A DNA stretch of 64,000 nt from Anaerostipes sp. (GCA_028697725.1 JAQVEG010000009.1:1-64000), one strand, 5' to 3'; counted from the first letter of the stretch, positions 15,860-25,420 are shown. Translations and numbers: made by a program. Notes: generated by a model not told the origin, from the sequence alone.

Positions 15860-17413
15860 CTACTGGATTTCTTTTACAATGATTATTTTATCCCCTGGCT
15901 TAATCTCCTCTTTTATGTCATTTTGTTCCCTAATTCCATCTACTGTTGTGTAGAATTTTTTGGCAATGGACCACAAAGTATCTCCTGGTTTTACTCGATA
16001 CCCTACAATTCCCGGAAGTTTCTGCAAATATTCATAGTCCAATGGCTCTTCTTTTACATCTACCATAACTTTCTCATTCTTTTTACAAAATGAAATTAAG
16101 TCAAATACAACTCTCGCTTTTAGTTCAATTTTATTTCCTTCCACTGGTGTTGCAAGAATTCGATCTAATCCAATATCCAACTGATAATCTACATTTTCAT
16201 CTAGTGATTTTGCTTCAATTAAGTAAGTAAATGGTTGAACATAATCTGCGCTTGCCACAGGAAGCATATCGTCTGTTGTCAAAAATAACACACTAGAAAT
16301 CACGACCCCTTCTACTTCAATTCCATTTTCCTTACGTTCCTGCTCATCTATATTACAGTTTCCTCGCACAGACAGCACCTGAAGCATATTTCCCTGATTC
16401 TCTTCCAGCTGAAACTGATCCTCTAGCTTCATGGTTGCCTTGTTTTTCCCAAGAAGAGTCTCAAACATAACTTCCTTATAGATTGGTGTTAAAACGCATT
16501 TTCTTGTGTAGGCATCAAATACATAAGAAAGATTTCGGTCTTCGTAAATTTTAATATTACAATCCAAAATTCCTTCCAACAAAATAATTCGCTCTTCTCC
16601 ATCCATATCTGGGCGAATTTCCAACTCCTCAGAACCAAGGCTGATATTGACCTTTCCAATCATACCCGGCTCACATTCAAGGCATTCAATCTCTGTATTA
16701 ATCGGAATTGTCCATCTCACATACTGTACAGGGGTCTGGTCGTCTTCTCCTATATAAAGAACAAAAACATTCATATCTCCCTGAATTTCAATTTTTGCAT
16801 TTCCTAACTTTCCCTGTACGTCTTCTAAACTTATTTGTTCCCAAAGAATTTGATAAATATTTGATTTGTTTGCTGGGAGAACTAGCTCTTCTTTGATTCT
16901 TGCCACATCTTTTTTATTTACAATAACATCAGTTACTTGTATTTCTTTCTTAAACAAAGAGACATCCTCATCCAAAATATCGATAATTCCTTCTTCTTTC
17001 ATTTCTTCATTTAGCTGTAAAGAAAGAGTTAGTAATATTCGGATGCTTAATTTTCTACTATTAATAAGGCGTACGTTAATGTCATCTATCACATATTCCA
17101 CTTTCATATAATCCGTAGGCACTGCACCTTCCATTCGGATAAATTCCTCAAAAGGCAACGCTAAGTCCAGTGCTTCTAAAAAGGTCTTTGTATCTGTGGT
17201 GGCATATAATCCCTGAAAAACAAACTCACCTTTCATTCTTACTTGATCTACCATTAATTCCGTTTCGGCTAAATTTACTTTCCCCTTGGTTTGTATCATT
17301 CGGTCAATGTCGGCTTTTGTATCTGGCACATTACAGTCTTGGTCGATGGTAATTTGTACCTGTTTTCTTTCCTTTGCTACAACACTATGAAACTCCTTTT
17401 GCTCAAACTCCAT
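15860..17413 (-). CDS. SPOCS (DUF3794) and LysM domain spore protein
   Basis: The start MEFEQKEFHSVV (517 residues) has AAGGAGGA 9 nt upstream, so the frame upstream of it is left out. The body holds repeated SPOCS/DUF3794 domains (about residues 20-140, 160-290 and 300-450, judging from the recurring hydrophobic strands). The C-terminus (about 468-514) is a LysM peptidoglycan-binding motif (YRVKPGDTLWSIAKKFYTTV). This architecture is typical of clostridial spore coat/cortex proteins. No signal peptide is visible, as expected for a mother-cell protein. Confidence 0.88.
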   Translation of the reverse strand: MEFEQKEFHSVVAKERKQVQITIDQDCNVPDTKADIDRMIQTKGKVNLAETELMVDQVRMKGEFVFQGLYATTDTKTFLEALDLALPFEEFIRMEGAVPTDYMKVEYVIDDINVRLINSRKLSIRILLTLSLQLNEEMKEEGIIDILDEDVSLFKKEIQVTDVIVNKKDVARIKEELVLPANKSNIYQILWEQISLEDVQGKLGNAKIEIQGDMNVFVLYIGEDDQTPVQYVRWTIPINTEIECLECEPGMIGKVNISLGSEELEIRPDMDGEERIILLEGILDCNIKIYEDRNLSYVFDAYTRKCVLTPIYKEVMFETLLGKNKATMKLEDQFQLEENQGNMLQVLSVRGNCNIDEQERKENGIEVEGVVISSVLFLTTDDMLPVASADYVQPFTYLIEAKSLDENVDYQLDIGLDRILATPVEGNKIELKARVVFDLISFCKKNEKVMVDVKEEPLDYEYLQKLPGIVGYRVKPGDTLWSIAKKFYTTVDGIREQNDIKEEIKPGDKIIIVKEIQ

Positions 17414-17438
17414 TTGTATATCCTCCTTGCGTAACTGC

Positions 17439-17454
17439 CCGCTATCGATAGCGG
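17439..17454. promoter_or_regulatory. 16-bp perfect palindrome upstream of the SPOCS gene
   Basis: CCGCTATCGATAGCGG lies 26 nt before the start codon, GC-rich against its surroundings. It could be a dimeric regulator site or a 5'-UTR hairpin. Confidence 0.6.
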
Positions 17455-17504
17455 CACAAATTATCTCACACACTGATATATATTCAAATGAGAGTAAAAT
17501 ATGA

Positions 17505-17540
17505 CAAAAAAAATAAGCAATCCCAAGAAATTGGGTTGCT
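17505..17540 (-). terminator. Terminator after veg
   Basis: On the minus strand GCAACCCAA, a TTTC loop and TTGGGATTGC pair with one bulged A, followed by TTATTTTTTTT. It separates veg from the SPOCS gene. Confidence 0.85.
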
Positions 17541-17576
17541 CATTCTTTACTTTCTTTCATCATATATCAATTCATT

Positions 17577-17858
17577 CTAGCCTTCTAGTAACATCATTCG
17601 CACATCTTTTGTTACTACATCTTGATAACTGAAACTAACTGTCTTGCTTTCTTTTCCGCTTTCGTCTTCGATTTCTACTAGGAAAATATTCGGATAAGTC
17701 TCTGCGATGGTCCCTTGTGATGTCACAAACTTATGTCTTCCTCGATTTGAGCTAATCTTTACTTTACTTCCAATACGTTGTTGAATCGATTGGCGGATAC
17801 ATTGTAAATCTAATTGTGTCACTGTTTCACCCCATTCTATTATGCTTACATTAGGCAC
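17577..17858 (-). CDS. veg: Veg protein
   Basis: A 93-residue protein of the Veg (DUF1021) family, recognised by GRHKFVTSQGTIAETYPNIF and VSFSYQDVVTKDVRM. In Bacillus Veg stimulates biofilm matrix gene expression and is very highly transcribed near the origin. Biochemical function is unresolved. It has a near-consensus promoter directly upstream and a terminator directly downstream, so it is monocistronic. Confidence 0.9.
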   Translation of the reverse strand: MPNVSIIEWGETVTQLDLQCIRQSIQQRIGSKVKISSNRGRHKFVTSQGTIAETYPNIFLVEIEDESGKESKTVSFSYQDVVTKDVRMMLLEG

Positions 17859-17860
17859 AA

Positions 17861-17880
17861 ATATACTGTATTCAGTATAT
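17861..17880. promoter_or_regulatory. Inverted repeat over the veg promoter -10
   Basis: ATATACTG, 4 nt, CAGTATAT is a perfect 8-bp inverted repeat that covers the -10 hexamer (17874-17879) and the likely start point. It may be an operator or only an RNA 5' hairpin. Confidence 0.55.
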
Positions 17881-17902
17881 CACAATAACCGTTTTTTGTC
17901 AA
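17874..17902 (-). promoter_or_regulatory. Sigma-A promoter of veg
   Basis: TTGACA (17897-17902), 17-nt spacer, TATACT (17874-17879) on the minus strand; the spacer ends in TGTGA before the -10. Confidence 0.88.
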
Positions 17903-17935
17903 ACTTATTCACTGTAACAAAGTATTTTGTGATTT

Positions 17936-19837
17936 TTATTCTTCTACAGGGTGAATTTCTGTTGCTTCTCCTTCAACAATTCCCTTCTTTTCATTAAAAA
18001 TCTTCATGAATTCCTTACCGGTAATTGTCTCTTTTTCTATTAGGTACTGTGCCGCTTCATCTAAAATATCCATATTTTCACGAAGTAAATTTAATGCCTT
18101 TGCATATGCTTCTTTTAGCATTCCCATAACTACTTCATCTACCTTAGCTGATGTAGATTCTGCACAGTTCATCACTGGTCTTCCATCTAAATAACGATTT
18201 GTAACAGATTCAAGTCCCATAAGTCCAAACTCTTCGGACATACCGTATTGTGTTACCATGGCTCTTGCCATTGCAGTCGCACGTTCAATATCGTTGGATG
18301 CACCTGTAGTTACTGTATCAAACTTGATTTCCTCTGCTGCTCGTCCACCAAAGAACGCAACTAAATCAGCAAACATTTCATCCTTCTTATTCAAATACTT
18401 TTCTTCTTCTGGACGCTGCATTGTATATCCCAAGGCTCCCATAGTTCTTGGAACAATGGTAATCTTTTGTACTGGTTCTGATTCTTTTTGAAGTGCCATA
18501 ACAAGTGCATGTCCCACTTCATGATATGCAACAATCTGCTTTTCTTCTTTTCCAAGAATTCGGTCTTTCTTTTCTTTTCCTGCGATTACCACTTCTACTG
18601 CTTCAAATAAATCTTTTTGAGATACCAGACTTCTTCCTGCTTTTACAGCTGAAAGGGCAGCCTCGTTAATCATATTGGCAAGATCAGATCCCACTGCTCC
18701 AGAAGTTGCAAGTGCAATCTCATCAAAATCAACTGTCTCATCCATCTTTACGTTCTTAGAATGTACTTTTAATGTTTCCACTCTACCCTTTAAATCTGGT
18801 CGTTCTACAATAACACGACGGTCAAAACGTCCTGGTCGAAGCAAGGCTTTATCCAGTACCTCTGGTCGGTTTGTTGCTGCCAGGATAACAAGACCCTTAG
18901 AAGTATCAAATCCATCCATCTCAGAAAGTAACTGATTCAAAGTCTGTTCACGTTCGTCATTTCCACCACCACCAATTGCATTGTCTCGGCTCTTACCAAT
19001 GGCATCAATCTCATCAATAAAAATAATACATGGTGCCATAGATTGTGCTTGTTTAAACAAATCACGTACTCTTGATGCACCAACACCTACAAACATTTCC
19101 ACAAAATCAGATCCTGATAATGAGAAAAATGGTACTTTTGCTTCTCCGGCAACTGCCTTTGCAAGAAGTGTTTTACCTGTTCCTGGAGGTCCTACTAAAA
19201 GGGCTCCTTTTGGAAGCTTGGCTCCAATTGCCAGATATTTGTCTGGATTGTGAAGAAAATCAACCATCTCAGTCAATGATTCCTTTGCCTCTCCCTGACC
19301 TGCAACATCTGCAAATGTAACTCCTGTCTTCTTTTCCACATAAACTTTGGCGTTGGACTTTCCAACACCCATCATTCCTCCTTTTCCTCTCATCATAAAT
19401 AATAAAAGTCCAAAGATAATGATTGTAGGAATCAAGCTGACTAACACACTAATAAATGTATCCATAGGATCTGCTTCTTTTCCTTTAAAATTATCAAATC
19501 CTGCTTTTTCCAAACGATTTACCAAGTCTTCGTCAGCAACTCGATATACTTTATAAGTTGTCTTATATACTGGATTTTTTGACTTTTTCGGAATTACGGT
19601 AATCACGTCATTCTGAATTGTGACTTCCTTTACTTCTCCTTTTTGAACCATGGTCAAAAACTTTCCATATTTTAATTCTGTCTCTGTTCCATTCTGCCAC
19701 TTTGACACAACAGCATTGAACAAGAACCCTACAAACATTGATGCTATGAGGATTCCCATGAGCATTTTATATTTATTTTTTTTATCATTGTTATCATTCT
19801 TGTCGTTCTTATTCTGATTGTTATTATTGTAATCCAA
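17936..19837 (-). CDS. ftsH: ATP-dependent zinc metalloprotease FtsH
   Basis: A 633-residue membrane AAA+ protease that degrades unneeded membrane and regulatory proteins. Transmembrane helices lie at about residues 25-43 and 127-149. Then come Walker A (GPPGTGKT), Walker B ([11 protein letters not shown]), the second region of homology ([20 protein letters not shown]) and the zinc-binding HEVGH. The start is TTG (19837) with GGAGG before it. The N-terminal tail is unusually Asn/Lys/Asp-rich. A promoter lies at 19868-19896. Confidence 0.97.
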   Translation of the reverse strand: MDYNNNNQNKNDKNDNNDKKNKYKMLMGILIASMFVGFLFNAVVSKWQNGTETELKYGKFLTMVQKGEVKEVTIQNDVITVIPKKSKNPVYKTTYKVYRVADEDLVNRLEKAGFDNFKGKEADPMDTFISVLVSLIPTIIIFGLLLFMMRGKGGMMGVGKSNAKVYVEKKTGVTFADVAGQGEAKESLTEMVDFLHNPDKYLAIGAKLPKGALLVGPPGTGKTLLAKAVAGEAKVPFFSLSGSDFVEMFVGVGASRVRDLFKQAQSMAPCIIFIDEIDAIGKSRDNAIGGGGNDEREQTLNQLLSEMDGFDTSKGLVILAATNRPEVLDKALLRPGRFDRRVIVERPDLKGRVETLKVHSKNVKMDETVDFDEIALATSGAVGSDLANMINEAALSAVKAGRSLVSQKDLFEAVEVVIAGKEKKDRILGKEEKQIVAYHEVGHALVMALQKESEPVQKITIVPRTMGALGYTMQRPEEEKYLNKKDEMFADLVAFFGGRAAEEIKFDTVTTGASNDIERATAMARAMVTQYGMSEEFGLMGLESVTNRYLDGRPVMNCAESTSAKVDEVVMGMLKEAYAKALNLLRENMDILDEAAQYLIEKETITGKEFMKIFNEKKGIVEGEATEIHPVEE

Positions 19838-19867
19838 AATTCTTCCTCCTTTAGGCTATTACAGAAC

Positions 19868-19896
19868 ATTATATGTTTTATATCTATGAAAATCAA
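19868..19896 (-). promoter_or_regulatory. Probable sigma-A promoter of ftsH
   Basis: TTGATT (19891-19896), 17-nt spacer, TATAAT (19868-19873) on the minus strand, about 30 nt before the TTG start. Confidence 0.7.
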
Positions 19897-19922
19897 TAAA
19901 CTCTTTCTAAACTTTTATTTTT

Positions 19923-20324
19923 TCACTGAAAAATCACATTTTTTTCGCTGGCAATACACTTAACCACGATATATGGGAAATAATCCTTTTTATGTTCTTT
20001 CTTATGAATCAGACTGGTATTCATATAAATATGTCCTTTATCTTCTTTTAAAGAATCCAACTTCACTGTATAATTTGTCCGTTGTTGTTTTCCATATCCA
20101 ACCACCAGATACATCATATCTCCTGTTGTAAATGTAAAATGAAATGCCTCTTTCTTCTCCTTTTGAATCAGCTTCTTCAATTCTACTGGCTGATTTTCTT
20201 CCTTACATACGGCATAATCAACAGATTTTAATGTCCCCTTTTTTGAAGGCAGTATTCTTCCTTTTAAGACAAAACATAAACCGCCCATTATAAAAAGGAA
20301 CATCCAAAGTTTTTTCATTTTCAT
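19923..20324 (-). CDS. Exported PrcB_C-like domain protein
   Basis: A 133-residue protein with an N-terminal hydrophobic signal or anchor (about residues 5-20). The remainder resembles the PrcB C-terminal domain: MYLVVGYGKQQRTNYTVKL and a closing PYIVVKC strand are in the expected order. PrcB_C domains are often protease partners or inhibitors at the cell surface. It lies between pdp and ftsH, same strand, 25 nt after pdp. Domain call is moderate. Confidence 0.6.
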   Translation of the reverse strand: MKMKKLWMFLFIMGGLCFVLKGRILPSKKGTLKSVDYAVCKEENQPVELKKLIQKEKKEAFHFTFTTGDMMYLVVGYGKQQRTNYTVKLDSLKEDKGHIYMNTSLIHKKEHKKDYFPYIVVKCIASEKNVIFQ

Positions 20325-20349
20325 AAAATCTCAATTCTTTTCTTATATT

Positions 20350-21657
20350 TTATGCATGAATCACATCAAAAATAAGTGTTTCTTTTTCTATCTTTTCATT
20401 TGACAGCTTAATATGACTCAAATAATGCTCCTTGGCCTGCTGCACCTTTTCCTTGTCATTTCCATGAATCACAGCGAGACATTCTCCTTTTTCAACAAAA
20501 TCTCCAACTTTCTTTTTAATTATCAAACCAACTGCTGGATCAATAATACTCTCTTTGGTTTCTCTTCCTCCACCTAATATAAGGGAACAAATTCCAATCT
20601 CCGCCGTATCCATAAAAGAAATGTAACCTCTTTCTTTCGTTTCTATTTCTTCTATAATAGTAGCCTTTGGAAGTTTCGTAACATCCCGCACATAACTTTC
20701 CTCTCCTCCTTGGGCTTTTACAAATGCTACAAACTTTTCAAACGCAGTTCCATCTTTCATATGATATTCTAACATTTTTCTCGCATCTATTTCATTTTCC
20801 GCAATTTTACCTGTTACAAGCATATAAGAGCCTAAGGTAAGAACAAGTTCCGTAAAATCCTTTGGTCCATTTCCCTGCAAGGTATCAATGGCTTCTTTGA
20901 CTTCAAGGGCATTTCCAATGGCATTTCCCAGTGGCTGATTCATATTAGAAATAACTGCTGTCATGGATTTGCCTGCCTGCGAACCAATCTGCAGCATCTC
21001 TCTGGCTAAATTCTGTGCATCTGCAAGATTCTGCATAAACGCACCATTTCCAGTCTTCACATCCAGCACAATTCCATCTGCTCCTGCTGCCAACTTTTTA
21101 CTCATAATACTACTTGCAATCAGAGACAGCTGATCGACCGTCTCTGTAACATCCCGAAGTGCATATAGCTTTTTATCTGCTGGTGCTAAGTCCTTGGTCT
21201 GTCCCATAATTGCAATTCCTATTTCTTTTACTTGCTTTATAAACTGCTCTTCCGTCAAATTTGTTGTAAATCCATGAATACTCTCTAATTTATCTATGGT
21301 TCCTCCTGTATGTCCCAGTCCTCTTCCCGACATCTTCGCCACAGGCACTCCACAGGATGCAACAAGTGGTCCAAGAGCAATGGAGGTCTTATCTCCAACC
21401 CCTCCTGTACTGTGTTTATCTACTTTTATTCCTGGTATTTGGGATAAATCCAAGATATCTCCGCTATCTTTCATTGCCATAGTAAGGTAAAATGTTTCGT
21501 CTTTGTCCATTCCTTGATAGAAAACAGCCATCATCAAGGCAGACATTTGATAATCTGGAATCTCATCCTTACAATACTCGTTAATCATCCAGTCAATTTC
21601 TTCTTTTGACAGTTTCTCTCCGTCTCTTTTTTTCTTGATAATATCGGTCATTCTCAT
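20350..21657 (-). CDS. pdp: Pyrimidine-nucleoside phosphorylase
   Basis: A 435-residue enzyme that phosphorolyses uridine, thymidine or deoxyuridine. Signatures: KVDKHSTGGVGDKTS (about residues 80-94), MSGRGLGHTGGT, and the C-terminal EKGECLAVIHGNDKEKV. Full length for the class that accepts both uridine and thymidine. GAGGT precedes the start codon. It probably heads pdp-prcB-like, and complements deoD in nucleoside salvage. Confidence 0.95.
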   Translation of the reverse strand: MRMTDIIKKKRDGEKLSKEEIDWMINEYCKDEIPDYQMSALMMAVFYQGMDKDETFYLTMAMKDSGDILDLSQIPGIKVDKHSTGGVGDKTSIALGPLVASCGVPVAKMSGRGLGHTGGTIDKLESIHGFTTNLTEEQFIKQVKEIGIAIMGQTKDLAPADKKLYALRDVTETVDQLSLIASSIMSKKLAAGADGIVLDVKTGNGAFMQNLADAQNLAREMLQIGSQAGKSMTAVISNMNQPLGNAIGNALEVKEAIDTLQGNGPKDFTELVLTLGSYMLVTGKIAENEIDARKMLEYHMKDGTAFEKFVAFVKAQGGEESYVRDVTKLPKATIIEEIETKERGYISFMDTAEIGICSLILGGGRETKESIIDPAVGLIIKKKVGDFVEKGECLAVIHGNDKEKVQQAKEHYLSHIKLSNEKIEKETLIFDVIHA

Positions 21658-21739
21658 AACTTTACCTCATTTTTTAGATATTTTCTTATATTTTTCACAC
21701 ATTAGTATTATACTACATAAAGAATATAATAATAGTTGT

Positions 21740-21768
21740 TTGACAAATATAATTTATAGTGCTATACT
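21740..21768 (+). promoter_or_regulatory. Sigma-A promoter of rubrerythrin
   Basis: TTGACA (21740-21745), 17-nt spacer, TATACT (21763-21768). Confidence 0.88.
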
Positions 21769-21770
21769 AA

Positions 21771-21791
21771 AAACAGTAATCATTACTGTTT
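21771..21791 (+). promoter_or_regulatory. PerR/Fur-like operator over the rubrerythrin start point
   Basis: AAACAGTAAT, C, ATTACTGTTT is a perfect 10-1-10 inverted repeat starting 3 nt after the -10 box. Its core CAGTAATCATTACTG has the 7-1-7 geometry and the TAAT-N-ATTA centre of PerR/Fur-family boxes. Binding here would block transcription of an oxidative-stress gene, which is how PerR controls rubrerythrins in clostridia. Confidence 0.65.
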
Positions 21792-21809
21792 TCTATTTAG
21801 GAGGTAAAT

Positions 21810-22352
21810 ATGGCAAATTTAAAGGGAACAAGAACAGAAGCAAACTTAATGGCAGCATTCGCAGGAGAATCACAGGCTAGAAATAAATACGATTTTTATG
21901 CAAGTCAGGCAAAAAAAGATGGATATGTACAATTTTCAAACATTTTTGCACAAACAGCATTAAATGAAAAGGAACACGCAAAAATTTGGTTTAAATTATT
22001 ACATGATGGTATGCCAAATACAGAAGTAAATTTAGAAGATGCAGCAAGTGGAGAAAACTTTGAATGGACAGAGATGTATCCAACCTTTGCAAAAGAAGCA
22101 AAAGAAGAAGGATTTGACGAAATCGCTGAATTATTCTCAATGGTTGCAGACATCGAAAAACACCATGATGAGCGTTACCAACAATTAGTTCAAAACATTA
22201 AAGATGGTGTTGTATACGCTAGAGAAGAAGACCAAGTATGGATTTGCTCTAACTGCGGACATGTTCACTATGGAAAAACAGCTCCAGACGAATGTCCAGT
22301 ATGTGCACATCCACAAAAATTCTTCGAGTTAAATAACTGCAAGAATTATTAA
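21810..22352 (+). CDS. rbr: Rubrerythrin
   Basis: A 180-residue peroxide-scavenging protein that reduces H2O2 at a di-iron centre in anaerobes. The ferritin-like domain (about residues 1-140) carries the iron ligands in [21 protein letters not shown] and [10 protein letters not shown]. The C-terminal rubredoxin domain (about 144-180) has CSNCGH and CPVCAH for one FeS4 iron. AGGAGG precedes the ATG. A strong promoter, an operator-like repeat and a terminator make it a complete single-gene unit. Confidence 0.96.
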   Translation: MANLKGTRTEANLMAAFAGESQARNKYDFYASQAKKDGYVQFSNIFAQTALNEKEHAKIWFKLLHDGMPNTEVNLEDAASGENFEWTEMYPTFAKEAKEEGFDEIAELFSMVADIEKHHDERYQQLVQNIKDGVVYAREEDQVWICSNCGHVHYGKTAPDECPVCAHPQKFFELNNCKNY

Positions 22353-22369
22353 GCCCAATGTTTAATTTT

Positions 22370-22417
22370 AAAAAGTCCCAAGATATTGAATTTATATCAA
22401 TATTTTAGGGACTTTTT
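22370..22417 (+). terminator. Terminator after rubrerythrin (bidirectional)
   Basis: AAAAAGTCCC pairs with GGGACTTTTT, with an inner ATATTGA/TCAATAT stem. It can serve the plus-strand rubrerythrin and the minus-strand Rpn gene. Confidence 0.85.
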
Positions 22418-22494
22418 TAAAGTTACTCAAAATCCATATACTAAGAATGGAAAATAGTCGTATTGGTTTTGTTCTTCCGTTCTCCGATTTCATC

Positions 22495-23457
22495 TTATTT
22501 AATACCGTATTCTTGATACATGTTTTTTCGGAACTTTGGATCATTGATAGCTTTTTTTACATCATTTATTCTTTCATCTTCAAACAAACGATTCATTAAT
22601 ATAGATAAACGAGTTTCTCCTATTGTCTTTCCTCGTGCTTCTCCTCGTGCTTCTCCTCGCTTTTCTCCTCTTGCTTCACTATCTTTTATCATGTCTGTAA
22701 TTGCCTGACACATATTGACCTCCTCATTCTCATCTTTCTCTATATATTTTTGAAGTTCTTTCGTTTTTGTTACTGACTCTATTGTACTGCAAGTCTCTCT
22801 CGAAACACAAGAAAAAATTTCCTTATTTTCATTAATAAACCTTTTTAGCTGACTGGCATTCTTTTGATACTTTATAAACCCAAATAGTACTTTTATATCA
22901 TCGCTATAATCATCTAGATTTTCTATCTTAGTAACTTCTAGTAAATTAATTTTATAATTTTGTATCAAATTTTTGAATCGTGTTAAACAATCTGGAAGCT
23001 CCAACATATCATAAAGTTCCCTTGGTCCATCCCAATCCCTGTCACCGTAGTAAATAACCAATGTAATAATAGGTCTTAACTTGTCTTTTTTTGAAAATCC
23101 CGAAAGAAATTCATCTCCCTGTACATCTTTTTTCTCTTTATGTTTCTTAGATATTGCTTTCCGCTGATCATTGTAAAAATCAGAATCATAAAGCATATTT
23201 TTTAGTGGCATGAAATATTGAACATTATATTGGTTTTCGATTGCCAGTATTATCAGTTCCATATCCTTATACATATATTGTTTGACCAAATCACGTACTC
23301 GATTCCCACCACGACTCTGCTTACTTACAGAATCAATTTCTTTTAGCTTCTCTGGTAATACTGTAATTTCTCCTTGAAAAACACCATGATTAAACACGTC
23401 TGCAAATCTTTTGGGATCTTTTAAGTAGCTTCCCAGACTAGTATCTGCTCTCCCCAT
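22495..23457 (-). CDS. Rpn family PD-(D/E)XK nuclease / putative transposase
   Basis: A 320-residue protein of the Rpn/PDDEXK-transposase family common in Lachnospiraceae. It begins with ADTSLGSYLKDPKRFADVFN. The nuclease core has IIILAIENQ-type strand (ILAIENQYNVQYFMPLK) and ITLVIYYGDRDWDG. A Glu/Arg/Gly tandem repeat (GEKRGEARGEARGK) lies at about residues 262-278, encoded by near-identical 12-nt units. Rpn proteins stimulate recombination in Escherichia coli; the role here is unknown. No terminal inverted repeats were seen, so this is not an obvious insertion sequence. Confidence 0.82.
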   Translation of the reverse strand: MGRADTSLGSYLKDPKRFADVFNHGVFQGEITVLPEKLKEIDSVSKQSRGGNRVRDLVKQYMYKDMELIILAIENQYNVQYFMPLKNMLYDSDFYNDQRKAISKKHKEKKDVQGDEFLSGFSKKDKLRPIITLVIYYGDRDWDGPRELYDMLELPDCLTRFKNLIQNYKINLLEVTKIENLDDYSDDIKVLFGFIKYQKNASQLKRFINENKEIFSCVSRETCSTIESVTKTKELQKYIEKDENEEVNMCQAITDMIKDSEARGEKRGEARGEARGKTIGETRLSILMNRLFEDERINDVKKAINDPKFRKNMYQEYGIK

Positions 23458-23493
23458 GAAAACTCCTTTCGCTTTTGCTTTGTTATTTTACAT

Positions 23494-23522
23494 ACATTAC
23501 CATATTCTTTTATATTTTACAA
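23494..23522 (-). promoter_or_regulatory. Probable promoter of the Rpn gene
   Basis: TTGTAA (23517-23522), 17-nt spacer, TAATGT (23494-23499) on the minus strand, 36 nt before the ATG. Confidence 0.55.
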
Positions 23523-23562
23523 TACTTTCCAGCGAATTTTATTTCTTTCTTTGCCTAAATAC

Positions 23563-23590
23563 AAAAAAGGCACAGAATTCTGCGCCTTTT
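23563..23590 (-). terminator. Terminator after phosphoglucomutase
   Basis: On the minus strand AAAGGCGCAG, AATT, CTGTGCCTTT forms a stem with one G-T pair, followed by TTTTTTG. Confidence 0.85.
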
Positions 23591-23612
23591 CTTATCTCTT
23601 TAAATAATGAAT

Positions 23613-25337
23613 TTATTTGTATTCGCTTGCCCATTCTTCAATCTTAGCACTTACTGCCTGAGATTCTTCCATGGTAGCTCCTTTTGTTCCATAGTAGAAC
23701 TTAATCTTTGGCTCTGTTCCTGATGGACGAACACACAACCATGCATCATTCTCTAATTCATAATATAAAACATTGGAATTAGGTAATCCTGTTGGTGTAA
23801 CATCTCCTGTTGCAATATCAAGAATAGTATCCTTTCCGTAGTCACGAGCTTTTAATACCTTAAGTCCTCCAATTACTTTTGGTGGATTTGCGCGGAAGTT
23901 TTCAATCATGCTCTTAATCTTTTCTGCTCCATCAAGTCCTGCAAATTCTAATGAGATAATCTTGTCAAGATAGTATCCGTACTTATCATACATCTCTGTC
24001 ATAACATCCCATAATGTCTTTCCTTGTGTTGCATAGTATGCAGCAGCTTCACAAAGTGCAACAGTTGCAGATACCGCATCTTTATCCCTTGCATAAGTAC
24101 CAATTAGGCAGCCGTAGCTTTCTTCTAGTCCAAATAAATATGTACCTTTTCCTGTTTTCTCAAAGTTTAACATTTGCTGTCCAATAAACTTGAATCCTGT
24201 TAATACTTCGATTAATTTTACTCCGTAGCTTTCAGCAACTGCATCTACCAAGTTTGTTGTAACGATAGATTTAACAACCGCACCGTCTGCTGGCAAGTTT
24301 CCTTCCTTTGCCTTCTTTTGGCTAAGTACATATTCACCAAGTAAAGAACCTGACATATTTCCTGTTAATGAAATATATTCTCCACTCTTTGTATCCTTTA
24401 CATAAACTCCAAGACGGTCAGCATCTGGATCAGTTGCTAGAACTAAATCCGCATCCTTTTCTTTTGCAAGAGCCAATCCTAATTCAAAGGCTTCTTTCGC
24501 CTCTGGATTTGGATAACTTACAGTTGGGAAATCTCCATCTGGCAATTCTTGTTCTGGTACAACATATACATTCTTAAATCCTAGTTCATCTAATACACGA
24601 CGCACTGGAATATTCCCAGTTCCATGAAGTGGTGTATACACAATCTTAAGCTTTGATGCCATCTCATCAATAGCCCCTTGATTCAATACTTGCTTTTTAA
24701 CTTCGGCGATATAAGCATCATCAATGGCTGCTCCGATTACTTCATATAATCCAGCCGCTTTTGCTTCTTCCTGACTCATTGTCTTTACCTTAGAAATGTC
24801 AGTAATTGCATTTACACAAGCTGTAACCCCTTTGTCATGTGGAGGTGTAAATTGCGCACCATCCTCCCAATAAACTTTATAACCATTATATGCTGGAGGA
24901 TTATGACTAGCTGTAATGTTAATTCCTGCAATACATTCTAATTGACGCACTGCAAATGATAATTCTGGTGTTGGGCGTAATGCATCAAAAACAAAAGCCT
25001 TTATTCCGTTTGCTGCCAAACATCTAGCTGCTTCATCTGCAAATTCTGTGGACATATGTCTTGAGTCAAATGCAATGGCAACACGCTTCTTATCTGTATT
25101 CTGACTTAAAATATAATCTGCCAAACCTTGTGTCGCTTTTCTAACTACATAAATGTTCATACGATTGATTCCTGCACCAATAATTCCGCGAAGACCTGCA
25201 GTTCCAAATGCCAAGTCACTGTAAAATCTCTCTTTAATCTCCTTGTCATCTCCTGCAATCGCCTTTAATTCCTCTTTGGTGGCCTCATCAAAGTACGGAT
25301 TTGTAATCCATTCTTGATATGTGTCTTGATAGTTCAT
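23613..25337 (-). CDS. Phospho-sugar mutase (alpha-phosphoglucomutase type)
   Basis: A 574-residue enzyme of the alpha-D-phosphohexomutase family, length typical of the PgcA/PGM-PMM2-like class. The active serine is in TASHNPPAYNGYKVYW (about residues 143-158), the Mg2+ site in DPDADRLGVY, the sugar loop in GLEESYGCLIGT and the phosphate loop in RPSGTEPKIKFYYG. It interconverts glucose-1-P and glucose-6-P, feeding UDP-glucose for polysaccharide made elsewhere in the window. It could also act on mannose or deoxyribose phosphates. Confidence 0.93.
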   Translation of the reverse strand: MNYQDTYQEWITNPYFDEATKEELKAIAGDDKEIKERFYSDLAFGTAGLRGIIGAGINRMNIYVVRKATQGLADYILSQNTDKKRVAIAFDSRHMSTEFADEAARCLAANGIKAFVFDALRPTPELSFAVRQLECIAGINITASHNPPAYNGYKVYWEDGAQFTPPHDKGVTACVNAITDISKVKTMSQEEAKAAGLYEVIGAAIDDAYIAEVKKQVLNQGAIDEMASKLKIVYTPLHGTGNIPVRRVLDELGFKNVYVVPEQELPDGDFPTVSYPNPEAKEAFELGLALAKEKDADLVLATDPDADRLGVYVKDTKSGEYISLTGNMSGSLLGEYVLSQKKAKEGNLPADGAVVKSIVTTNLVDAVAESYGVKLIEVLTGFKFIGQQMLNFEKTGKGTYLFGLEESYGCLIGTYARDKDAVSATVALCEAAAYYATQGKTLWDVMTEMYDKYGYYLDKIISLEFAGLDGAEKIKSMIENFRANPPKVIGGLKVLKARDYGKDTILDIATGDVTPTGLPNSNVLYYELENDAWLCVRPSGTEPKIKFYYGTKGATMEESQAVSAKIEEWASEYK

Positions 25338-25420
25338 AATTAGCTCCTCCTTTTGTCTCTGTTTCTAGGTAAATCGACTGAATCTCAGCAGTCATTTCTT
25401 ATGTTAATATTATAGCTTAT

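Noticed and set aside
22495-23457. Insertion sequence
   Set aside because: The Rpn protein is transposase-annotated in databases, but no terminal inverted repeats or target duplication are visible.
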